From assembly GCA_004356335.1 (NCBI GenBank), contig SMXP01000105.1, positions 1 to 18,880 on the forward strand: a DNA stretch of 18,880 nt, given 5' to 3'. Positions 7,478-13,579 of the stretch are shown piece by piece. The position numbers and the translations under genes were made by a program. The notes under the pieces are model-generated. The model did not search any database. It was not told the DNA's origin and worked only from the letters and a program-made list of their open reading frames with translations. The stretch is from Alphaproteobacteria bacterium (lineage in GTDB: Bacteria; Pseudomonadota; Alphaproteobacteria; SMXP01). The first letter of the stretch is position 1, and every line of letters begins with the position of its first letter.

Positions 7478-7513
7478 GTCATTCGCGCCCTCATCGGGCC
7501 TATTGTGGGTACC

Positions 7514-8125
7514 ATGACGTCATCCTCAACGGACAATTGGACGCCCAACGACGGCGATCTGGCAGAGATCATCGAAGAGCTGCCCACACTGATTGCCGTG
7601 CGCGATTTTGCCGGCAAATTGGCGCATGTGCCGTGGTTTAAGTCGATCGGAGACGAACTGGCCCCGGCCCATATTGATTTGGCCCGCGCCTATCTCAACG
7701 CGTTGGGCTTTCCCGAAGTGGACGTCGCCTTGGTTCCCGATTGGGATACCGCGCTGACTTTGGCGGAAAATCCCCATTGGGATAGCGCTGCTTGGGATGC
7801 CGAGGAAATGCTGCGGGCCGCCCTAAGCGCGGATGTCTTGGAACGGATACACGAACAAGCGCTGAGTGTCGTGCTCACTCATGTGTCGGCGAAGGCGGGC
7901 GCCGTCTTGGCCGAGTTGATACAAGATGTCGCAGCGCTTTGGGAACTTGACGACGAGGCTTTTCTCAATGCGGCGGCCGGCGCCGCTGTACAGGCTACCC
8001 ACCAAGCCACCCTTGCCTTGGCCGCGGAAGCGGACGAGGATCATCCTTTCCTCTATAAGTTCAAACTTTTTGAGGTGGGGCGTTGGCCTATCGGCATCGT
8101 CGGGTCAACATTCAATTTATTTTAG
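7514..8125 (+). CDS. Hypothetical acidic, Trp-rich protein (203 aa)
   Basis: I do not recognise a family. The protein is acidic, has seven tryptophans (for example VPWFKS, VPDWDTA, HWDSAAWDAEE) and is predicted mostly helical. It has an alanine-rich middle (about 130-170) and ends in a distinctive hydrophobic tail, GRWPIGIVGSTFNLF. There is no signal peptide or membrane span, so it is probably cytoplasmic. ATG 7514 is chosen because the in-frame extension to 7271 is Arg/Pro-rich and not protein-like. The ribosome site is weak. xthA starts 19 bp downstream with its own good ribosome site, so the two are probably co-transcribed. Codon usage resembles the neighbours, which supports a real resident gene. 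Confidence 0.75.
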   Translation: MTSSSTDNWTPNDGDLAEIIEELPTLIAVRDFAGKLAHVPWFKSIGDELAPAHIDLARAYLNALGFPEVDVALVPDWDTALTLAENPHWDSAAWDAEEMLRAALSADVLERIHEQALSVVLTHVSAKAGAVLAELIQDVAALWELDDEAFLNAAAGAAVQATHQATLALAAEADEDHPFLYKFKLFEVGRWPIGIVGSTFNLF

Positions 8126-8144
8126 GCATTAATCGGAGTTTGTC

Positions 8145-8948
8145 GTGAGTAGTATCAGGATCGCAACCTGGAACATTAACTCCGTCCGGATTCGGCTCGA
8201 CCTCATCAAGAATTTCGATGAGACATATCGGCCCGACATCCTGTGTCTTCAAGAAACCAAATGTGCGGATGATCAGTTTCCCCTTAAGGCGTTTCGCGAG
8301 CTGGGCTTTGAGCATTTCGCAATCAATGGGCAAAAGGGATATCACGGCGTGGCCACTATTTCGCGCTTGCCATTGGCCACTACGCCAAAGATGGAATTCT
8401 GTAACAAAGGCCAGGCGCGGCATGTTGCGGCCATCGTCGCGGATGATATTGTTATTCACAATTTTTACGTGCCGGCAGGGGGCGATATTCCGGACCCGGA
8501 TGAAAACGATAAATTCGCGCATAAATTGGACTTCTTAAAAGAAATGGCCGCCTGGTTCAAAAAGCGGAAAGGTAAGAAAAAAAACAAATATGTTCTGCTA
8601 GGCGATCTCAACATCGCCCCCCTTGAACACGATGTTTGGTCACACAAACAACTTTTGAAAGTGGTGAGCCACACACCTGTGGAAGTGGAGCATCTTGCGG
8701 AAGTTCAAAAATCTCATTCCTGGATCGACGTCGCGCGCCAACAGATGCCTGAGCCGGAAAAAATATTCACATGGTGGAGCTACCGTTCGCCCGATTGGAC
8801 CAAGAACGATCGCGGCCGGCGACTGGATCACATCTGGGTTACGCCCGCCTTGGAAGGCCGCGCGCGGGATGTTGATATCGTGCGGCAGGCGCGCAGCTGG
8901 AAACGGCCGTCCGACCACGTCCCCGTTGTCATGACCCTTGATGTGTAA
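8145..8948 (+). CDS. xthA: Exodeoxyribonuclease III (AP endonuclease)
   Basis: This Mg-dependent enzyme cuts DNA at abasic sites and removes 3' blocks in base-excision repair. The 267-residue protein has the length of E. coli ExoIII (268) and all catalytic signatures: TWNINSVR (Asn10), LQETK (Glu37), GDLNIAP (Asp154, Asn156), GRRLDHIW and SDHVPV (Asp257, His258). The start is GTG 8145, with cggag at 8134-8138 six bases upstream. A lysine-rich loop (KKRKGKKKNKY) is encoded by an A-rich stretch with eight A in a row (8577-8584), and the frame is intact through it. It lies 19 bp after the hypothetical gene and converges on the response regulator gene 12 bp away. Confidence 0.95.
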   Translation: MSSIRIATWNINSVRIRLDLIKNFDETYRPDILCLQETKCADDQFPLKAFRELGFEHFAINGQKGYHGVATISRLPLATTPKMEFCNKGQARHVAAIVADDIVIHNFYVPAGGDIPDPDENDKFAHKLDFLKEMAAWFKKRKGKKKNKYVLLGDLNIAPLEHDVWSHKQLLKVVSHTPVEVEHLAEVQKSHSWIDVARQQMPEPEKIFTWWSYRSPDWTKNDRGRRLDHIWVTPALEGRARDVDIVRQARSWKRPSDHVPVVMTLDV

Positions 8949-8960
8949 TCGGATACAAGT

Positions 8961-9647
8961 TCAAGGCACCAAGCGATAGCCGCCCGTTTCGGTAACCAAC
9001 AATTCGGCATTGGAGGGATCTTCCTCGATCTTCTGCCGCAAGCGATAAATATGCGTTTCCAAAGTGTGGGTCGTGACGCCGGAATTATAGCCCCACACCT
9101 CGTGTAACAGCACATCTCGGCTGACCACCCGGTCGCCCGCGCGATAGAGATATTTGAGGATGGCCGTCTCTTTTTCGGTTAGGCGTACCTTCTTTTCGTT
9201 TTCGTTTTCGAGCAGTTTCATGGCGGGTTTGAACGTGTAGGTGCCGATCTGAAATACCGCGTCTTCACTTTGCTCGTGACTGCGCAAATGGGCCCGAACC
9301 CGGGCCAGCAAGATACCGAAGCGGAACGGCTTGGCAACGTAATCGTTGGCCCCCGCATCAAGGCCGAGAATCGTATCGGCTTCCGAATCATGGCCCGTCA
9401 GCATGATGATCGGGCATTTGACCCCGGCCTTGCGCATGAGACGGCACACTTCGCGGCCGTCAAAATCCGGCAGCCCGACGTCGAGCAGGATCAAATCCAC
9501 ATGGCTGGTCTTGCTTTTTTCCAGGCCTTCCGCGCCGGTTGCGGCCTCATCCGTTTCAAATTCTTCGTGTAAGGCCAATTGTTCGGACAGGGTGGACCGA
9601 AGCGTATCGTCGTCGTCGACGATCAGGATTTTTTTGGCACTGCTCAT
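8961..9647 (-). CDS. cenR: OmpR-family response regulator, CenR-like
   Basis: The 228-residue two-component regulator has an N-terminal receiver and a C-terminal winged helix. The receiver has the acidic pocket Asp11-Asp14, phospho-acceptor Asp56 (LILLDVGLP), Thr84 and Lys106 (VAKPF). The output domain has LTEKETAILKYLYRAG and TTHTLETHIYRLRQKIEED, typical of OmpR/PhoB. From memory, both halves, including the receiver run DTILGLDAGANDYV, closely resemble Caulobacter CenR, an essential envelope regulator paired with the kinase CenK. The orthology is inferred, and no kinase gene lies in the window. ATG 9647 is preferred over GTG 9650 because aggtga is well spaced for it. It is downstream of yggS on the same strand, but the 274-bp gap with repeats suggests its own promoter. 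Confidence 0.88.
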   Translation of the reverse strand: MSSAKKILIVDDDDTLRSTLSEQLALHEEFETDEAATGAEGLEKSKTSHVDLILLDVGLPDFDGREVCRLMRKAGVKCPIIMLTGHDSEADTILGLDAGANDYVAKPFRFGILLARVRAHLRSHEQSEDAVFQIGTYTFKPAMKLLENENEKKVRLTEKETAILKYLYRAGDRVVSRDVLLHEVWGYNSGVTTHTLETHIYRLRQKIEEDPSNAELLVTETGGYRLVP

Positions 9648-9821
9648 CACTCACCTCAATTGTGCAGGAGGCGGCCGTATCTGGCAATCACCTCGCCGTA
9701 AGTAATTAACATAGTTGAATTTGACCTGGTTTGAAGTGATTTGTATTCACGCTCAATCGCGCATGCGTGATCCCGGCCATAGCGGCGAGCCTTAAGGCAT
9801 AAAAACCCCTGCGGCACGGCA

Positions 9822-9892
9822 CGGCCTTGGCCGGCCAGCGATAACAAGCACGGCCTTGGCCGGCCAGCCATAACAAGTAAGGCCTTGGCCGG
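9822..9892 (-). repeat. 29-bp direct tandem repeat, about 2.4 copies
   Basis: Two full units (9822-9850 and 9851-9879) differ at about 2 of 29 positions, and a third partial unit runs from 9880. Each begins cggccttggccggcc and ends ataacaag plus two bases. The unit contains the palindrome ggccggcc. Read on the - strand, the array grows out of the loop of a half part-A element. The period is not a multiple of three and the array is outside any gene. Confidence 0.8.
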
Positions 9893-9918
9893 GGGCCACT
9901 TTTCCTGAATGCGCTCTA
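9893..9918 (-). repeat. Half part-A element downstream of yggS
   Basis: On the - strand it reads TAGAGCGCATTCAGGAAAAG then TGGCC, the left half of part A as at 51 and 112 (tagagcccattcaggaaaag). The right arm (ttttcc...gaatgcgc) is missing. Instead the sequence runs into the 29-bp tandem array. It starts 3 bases past the yggS stop. The rest of the gap, 9651-9821, must hold the promoter of the response regulator gene, but I could not pick a clear one. Confidence 0.7.
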
Positions 9919-9921
9919 AAG

Positions 9922-10614
9922 TCACGGGTCGCGGTCGCCAAATAGGGCCGTTCCCACCCGGATATGGGTCGCACCAAAAATGATCGCCGTTTCAAAATCC
10001 CCGCTCATCCCCATACTTAGATTCTCAACGCCATTACGCCGCGCAATCTTTGCCAGAAGCGCAAAATGCAGCGACGCTTCTTCATCGATCGGCGGCAGGC
10101 ACATGAGACCTGAAATGCGCAGCTGCAATTCCTCTCTACACTGACGAATAAACTCGTCTGCTTGTCGCGGCATGACGCCGGACTTCTGCGGCTCCTCTCC
10201 GGTATTTATCTGAACGAACAGTTCCGGATCGCGTTGAGCGGCGGCTATCTCTTCGGCCACCTTGCGTGCAAGTTTCATCCGGTCGATCGAGTGAATGACG
10301 TCGAATAGGGCGATTGCATCCGCCGCCTTGTTGGATTGAAGCGGGCCCACCATATGGAGTTCGACATCCGGATAGGCGCGCTTGAGGGCCGGCCATTTGT
10401 CGGCTGCTTCCTGCACGCGATTTTCGCCAAAGACGCGGTGGCCCGCTTGCAGTAAGGCGTCGATCCTGTCCGGCGGTTGCCGCTTGGCGACGGCAATCAG
10501 CGACACCTCGTCAGCCGATCGGCCGGCGCGCTTTGCTGCGGTTTCGATTCGCGCGCAAATCTCGGTTAGATTAGCTTTCGGATCGGAAGTCTTATGGGTT
10601 TGCGAATCGGACAT
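9922..10614 (-). CDS. yggS: YggS/PLPBP family pyridoxal phosphate homeostasis protein
   Basis: This 230-residue cytoplasmic protein binds pyridoxal 5'-phosphate without known catalysis and keeps free PLP and amino-acid pools balanced. The PLP lysine is Lys44 in SLIAVAKRQP. Other family marks are FGENRVQEAADKW, HMVGPLQSNK, VQINTGEEPQKSG, LMCLPP, LSMGMSGDFETAI and THIRVGTALFG. ATG 10614 is chosen over TTG 10620, six bases upstream, and gives the usual length. No strong ribosome site is visible. It diverges from the ThiE-like gene with only 24 bp between starts, so their promoters must overlap or lie inside the genes. In relatives it is often found near the leuS-lptE-holA group. Confidence 0.95.
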   Translation of the reverse strand: MSDSQTHKTSDPKANLTEICARIETAAKRAGRSADEVSLIAVAKRQPPDRIDALLQAGHRVFGENRVQEAADKWPALKRAYPDVELHMVGPLQSNKAADAIALFDVIHSIDRMKLARKVAEEIAAAQRDPELFVQINTGEEPQKSGVMPRQADEFIRQCREELQLRISGLMCLPPIDEEASLHFALLAKIARRNGVENLSMGMSGDFETAIIFGATHIRVGTALFGDRDP

Positions 10615-10638
10615 GGCCAAGTTTAAGAGCAGTCTTTC

Positions 10639-11265
10639 ATGATTGAGCCCATCAACGAGCGTGCGACCCTAACAAGATGTGCCCGCTGGCTCAATTCGCG
10701 CGCGCCTTCCTTGCCGCCCATGTGGTTCATGACCGACCAGCAGCGCGCGCCCGATCCGAGCGCGCTTGTGGCTCGATTGCCAAGGGGCACCGGCGTCATC
10801 TTCCGTCACTACGACGACCCCATGCGTGACTCTGTAGGCCGGGAATTGAGGCGCCTGTGCGGTCAACAGAATCGTATGTTCTTGGTTGCCGGCGACGCAC
10901 TGCTCGCCCAGCGGCTTCGGGCCGATGGCCTTCATGTGCCGGAGCATCAGCTGCCCATACTGTTCGGTTTGCGGCACCGTCATCCCCGCTGGCTCGTGAC
11001 CGCCTCGGCGCACAATCTGCCGGCAGCCTTAATGGCACGTCGCGCCGGTGCGGATGCCCTGATCATAGCGCCGGTGCTGCCTACGGTCAGTCATCGGCAC
11101 GCGGCGTGCTTGGGTCGTATCCGATTTACCGGGCTGGTCCATCAGGTGCGCCTGCCGGCTTATGCCTTGGGCGGCATTTATGGCACGACGATACATCAGC
11201 TTCTGGCAAGCGGTGCCGTGGGAATTGCCGGTATCGGCGCTTTTATGGACGGGCCGTCGTCATAA
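10639..11265 (+). CDS. Thiamine-phosphate-synthase-like (ThiE/TenI superfamily) protein
   Basis: The 208-residue protein has the ThiE/TenI beta-alpha barrel pattern: MWFMTDQQR near the N-terminus (compare ITDR), GVIFRHYD, ADGLHVPEHQLP, VTASAHNLPAALMARRAGAD, IIAPVLPTVSH and PAYALGGIYG. Several ThiE catalytic positions look altered. The usual QLR-x-K, ND, HLGQ and GPVF-x-T-x-TK blocks read FRHYD, GD, HVPE and APVLPTVSH. It may therefore be a weak or repurposed relative rather than a true thiamin phosphate synthase, so I give no symbol. No TPP riboswitch is possible in the 24-bp gap to yggS. Its stop codon overlaps the T run of the porin terminator on the other strand. Confidence 0.78.
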   Translation: MIEPINERATLTRCARWLNSRAPSLPPMWFMTDQQRAPDPSALVARLPRGTGVIFRHYDDPMRDSVGRELRRLCGQQNRMFLVAGDALLAQRLRADGLHVPEHQLPILFGLRHRHPRWLVTASAHNLPAALMARRAGADALIIAPVLPTVSHRHAACLGRIRFTGLVHQVRLPAYALGGIYGTTIHQLLASGAVGIAGIGAFMDGPSS

Positions 11266-11291
11266 AAAAAGACGGTGCCCGCAGCACCGCC
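11263..11291 (-). terminator. Rho-independent terminator of the porin gene
   Basis: On the - strand, ggcggtgc, a 5-nt loop and gcaccgtc form an eight-pair stem (one G-U) followed by seven T (11264-11270). It lies 38 bp after the porin stop. The T run overlaps the TAA stop of the convergent ThiE-like gene. Confidence 0.8.
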
Positions 11292-11328
11292 TCGGCCTCT
11301 CCCCCCGCCATAGCGCCAATAAAACCGA

Positions 11329-12564
11329 TTAGAACGACACCAGCGTCTCTAAGAACACGACCATGGACTCATCATCGCCGCTGGTCACCATGGGACCCAA
11401 ATTGCCCGGCACAAGCGTCAGCACGCCTTCGCCCTCTGTGTATTGCGCGCCCACGCCAATTTGCAGGCCCGAGCCCAATGAAAGTTTGTCATCGAATGAG
11501 AAATCGACGCCGCCTTGGAATGCCCGCGTGTCTTGGCCGGTGAGATCGTTTTCGTCACCGCCATAGGCCAGCATGAAACCCCAAGAGCCCGTTTCATAGG
11601 TTGCGCCCACATCATAGGCCGTATAATCGAGCCCTTCCCGGCCCAAATTACTTTTCTTGTAAGACGCACCTACGGTAAAGCCGCTGAATTCGAAATTGGT
11701 GCCCACGTTCCAGGATTGATAATCCCCAAGAACGGAAAGGACGGCAGGCGTTCCGTCGGCATCGGCCGAAAGGTAGGTGCCGCTCACACCGATAGTCATG
11801 CCGTTGCGGAACGTATGAAGGTAATTCACGCCAGCTTCCAGAATGTCCCCGTAATCCGGGAACAGGGATCCGCCGGAACTCGGGCACAGGATAGCGCCGC
11901 AAAACTCCGTATCCGGAGCAAATGATAAGGCCACCTGGGCGCCCATAACGCGCGGCGTGGAATACATGACCTTAAAGGCAAAGTCATCATAGCCGTTGTT
12001 AATGGTATTGCGCGTATTTATGAGATTGAAGGCGGAGAGGTAGGTCTCCCAATTGCTTACGCCGTTACCGTAAAAAAGATTCGGCGTCGAAAAGCTAAGT
12101 TGTTCGCCGACACCATTTTGCCGGCCAAATTGCAGCCGGCCAAAAATACCGCTATCGACGAAGATAAAGGCTTCTTGCACGAAATCGTCCTCGTCGGGAT
12201 CAATAATGAAACAAGTGAAGCCGAGGGCGGCGGCGGCCGGCGTAATCGAGCAGTTCGGATCCAATGCGCCGCCAAACGGACCGGTGCCCGCGGGCAAAAG
12301 CCGGCTGACATCTTCTTCAAGCTTGCCCTGAGTTTCGACGCCAATCTCAATGCCGTTATCCAAAATCATCGAGCCGGAAAACCGGATCTCGGCATTGCCT
12401 GCGGCCTGCCAATTGCCGCCGATATTGCCGCTATCTGATTCGACAAACCCGCTGGTGCCTTGCAGAAAGCCGGACAAATCGAGCGTCACGTCCTGCGCCG
12501 ATGCCGCACCCCCTAAGGCGACGGCAGCTAACAACGCGGCAAGTTTTAAGACGCCGGTCTTCAT
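11329..12564 (-). CDS. Outer-membrane porin (Porin_4 family)
   Basis: The 411-residue protein begins with a signal peptide cut after GGAASA (Ala23) and ends VVFLETLVSF, with the C-terminal phenylalanine expected of BAM-assembled beta-barrels. Alternating-polarity strands run throughout. The block EAFIFVDSGIFGRLQFGRQ with SFSTPNLF is typical of alphaproteobacterial general porins, which let small hydrophilic solutes through the outer membrane as trimers. Two pairs of cysteines (NCSITP/FTCFII and EFCGAILCP) may form loop disulfides. The start ATG 12564 has aagga well placed. It has its own predicted promoter and terminator, so it is a single-gene unit, possibly strongly expressed. Substrate preference cannot be read from sequence. 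Confidence 0.93.
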   Translation of the reverse strand: MKTGVLKLAALLAAVALGGAASAQDVTLDLSGFLQGTSGFVESDSGNIGGNWQAAGNAEIRFSGSMILDNGIEIGVETQGKLEEDVSRLLPAGTGPFGGALDPNCSITPAAAALGFTCFIIDPDEDDFVQEAFIFVDSGIFGRLQFGRQNGVGEQLSFSTPNLFYGNGVSNWETYLSAFNLINTRNTINNGYDDFAFKVMYSTPRVMGAQVALSFAPDTEFCGAILCPSSGGSLFPDYGDILEAGVNYLHTFRNGMTIGVSGTYLSADADGTPAVLSVLGDYQSWNVGTNFEFSGFTVGASYKKSNLGREGLDYTAYDVGATYETGSWGFMLAYGGDENDLTGQDTRAFQGGVDFSFDDKLSLGSGLQIGVGAQYTEGEGVLTLVPGNLGPMVTSGDDESMVVFLETLVSF

Positions 12565-12980
12565 TGGTTTTCCTTGTGAGACCCTAAAGCCCCCCTGTCG
12601 AAAAGCGCCTTGTCTGCGCGCGCAACAAAACGGAGGTGATGGGCCCCCTCATGGTATCATCGGACATTAGACTCGATCCGGGCTTCCCGGGTCAACTAAA
12701 GATCGGTTAAGAAGCGCCGATTTCCTGAGTTTGATGTATAAAATCAACACTTTTTTCGGGTCGCCGCTGGGAGCCGCCGGGCAAGCCGTGTAAGGCTTGG
12801 ATTTCTGCCGTTTTCGTGCCATTGGCGCAAGCGCCCGCCGGCCGGCCCCAGCGGGGCGCCTGATTTGTCCGCCGGCTCGTCGCGTAAGGGATTGAGGTCT
12901 TTGTGATAATCTCCTAAAGCAATGCTCAGAACGGATGGGGCCCGATGGGGCGAATCGACAGAAAGTAAGGACTTAGGGCG
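12565..12980. other. Divergent control region between the porin and the DUF3576 lipoprotein
   Basis: This is 416 bases with no convincing coding frame. The porin promoter lies at 12666-12695. Elsewhere there is ttgat/atcaa around TATAAA (12731-12747) followed by six T. There is also a GC-rich patch with small hairpins (for example gcccc/ggggc around 12845-12857). On the + strand GATAAT at 12905-12910 is a possible -10 for the lipoprotein-leuS operon but has no good -35. No copy of the A-B element is present. Confidence 0.5.
12666..12695 (-). promoter_or_regulatory. Predicted sigma70-type promoter of the porin gene
   Basis: On the - strand, TTGACC (12695-12690) and TCTAAT (12671-12666) each match the consensus at five of six positions, with an 18-bp spacer. 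The transcript would start near 12659, giving a leader of about 95 nt. The spacer contains a small inverted repeat (cgggaagcccg). Confidence 0.55.
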
Positions 12981-13508
12981 ATGGCCGTTGCGCAGACCAA
13001 AAAGTTAGGTTCCCTCATTGTATCATTTGTCGCACTGTTGGCACTCAGCGGTTGTATCGGCGGCCTTTTCGGCGATGATTCGGGGAATTCGTCCAGTGAC
13101 TCCCTGTCCAATCTGGAACAGGAAAGCCGCGGAGATTGGATACCGTTTTTCGGTAAAGATGATTCCGATCAAGGCAATAGGATTGGCGTCAACAATTATC
13201 TCTGGCGGGCGTCTTTGGACACCCTGTCTTTCATGCCGCTGCAAGCCGCCGATCCGTTTGGCGGCGTGATCATTTCCGATTGGTACGAAGACCCGGCCGC
13301 GCCGGGCGAGCGGTTCAAAGTCACCATTTACATTCTGGACCAACGTTTGCGTGCCGATGGCATTAAAGTTGCGGTCTTTCGCCAGCAACAAAGCGCACAA
13401 AAGGCGTGGGCGGATGCGCCGGTCAACGCCGCCACGGCAGCCGATCTCGAAAACGCCATTCTGACCCGCGCGCGCCAGTTGCGCGTCGATTCCATCGCGC
13501 AAAATTGA
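12981..13508 (+). CDS. DUF3576 domain lipoprotein
   Basis: The 175-residue protein has a lipoprotein signal peptide with lipobox LSGC (Cys25 would be acylated). Position +2 is Ile, not Asp, so it should be sorted to the outer membrane through the Lol system. A Ser/Asp/Asn-rich linker (about 31-50) follows. The conserved domain then starts near GVNNYLWRASLDTLSFMPL and includes DPFGGVIISDWYEDP, GERFKVTIYIL and a C-terminal helix ending in ILTRARQLR. These are marks of DUF3576, whose function is unknown. leuS starts 71 bp downstream on the same strand, an arrangement I recall from other alphaproteobacteria. Confidence 0.87.
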   Translation: MAVAQTKKLGSLIVSFVALLALSGCIGGLFGDDSGNSSSDSLSNLEQESRGDWIPFFGKDDSDQGNRIGVNNYLWRASLDTLSFMPLQAADPFGGVIISDWYEDPAAPGERFKVTIYILDQRLRADGIKVAVFRQQQSAQKAWADAPVNAATAADLENAILTRARQLRVDSIAQN

Positions 13509-13579
13509 CCTGGCGGAGCGGCCTGATTTGATGGCCCTTGGGGTCCGACGATCCACGTCAAACGTGGTGAGGGGAAGCG

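Larger units (their letters stand above)
7074..7513 (+). other. Gene-free leader region upstream of the 203-residue hypothetical protein
   Basis: This is 440 bases with no convincing coding frame. The first part to about 7240 is AT-rich. The second part is GC-rich with several hairpins: gcaagcg/cgcttgc (7244-7250 with 7281-7287), aacgcgt/acgcgtt (7334-7340 with 7344-7350), agcgcctggc/gccgggcgct (7353-7362 with 7372-7381), and gccgcg/cgcggc followed by five T (7440-7445 with 7467-7472). With the promoter-like site at 7207 it could be a long 5' leader or a separate small RNA. The reading frame of the downstream gene is open back to 7271, but the residues do not look protein-like. Confidence 0.45.

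Noticed and set aside
7271..7513. N-terminal extension of the hypothetical protein by 81 residues
   Set aside because: The extension is Arg/Pro/Cys-rich, coincides with hairpins and palindromes, and lacks a ribosome site.
8577..8584. Programmed frameshift at the run of eight A in xthA
   Set aside because: The zero frame gives a full-length, motif-complete enzyme, and the A run simply encodes a lysine-rich loop.
9822..9892. Tandem 29-bp repeats as a CRISPR array
   Set aside because: The units abut directly with no unique spacers between them, there are fewer than three copies, and no cas genes lie nearby.
10615..10638. TPP riboswitch before the ThiE-like gene
   Set aside because: Only 24 bp separate the two divergent starts, too short for the aptamer, and no THI-box motif is visible.
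12821..12862. GC-rich hairpins upstream of the DUF3576 gene as a terminator or RNA gene
   Set aside because: The stems are short and overlapping, no T run follows, and such pairing is expected in sequence of this composition.
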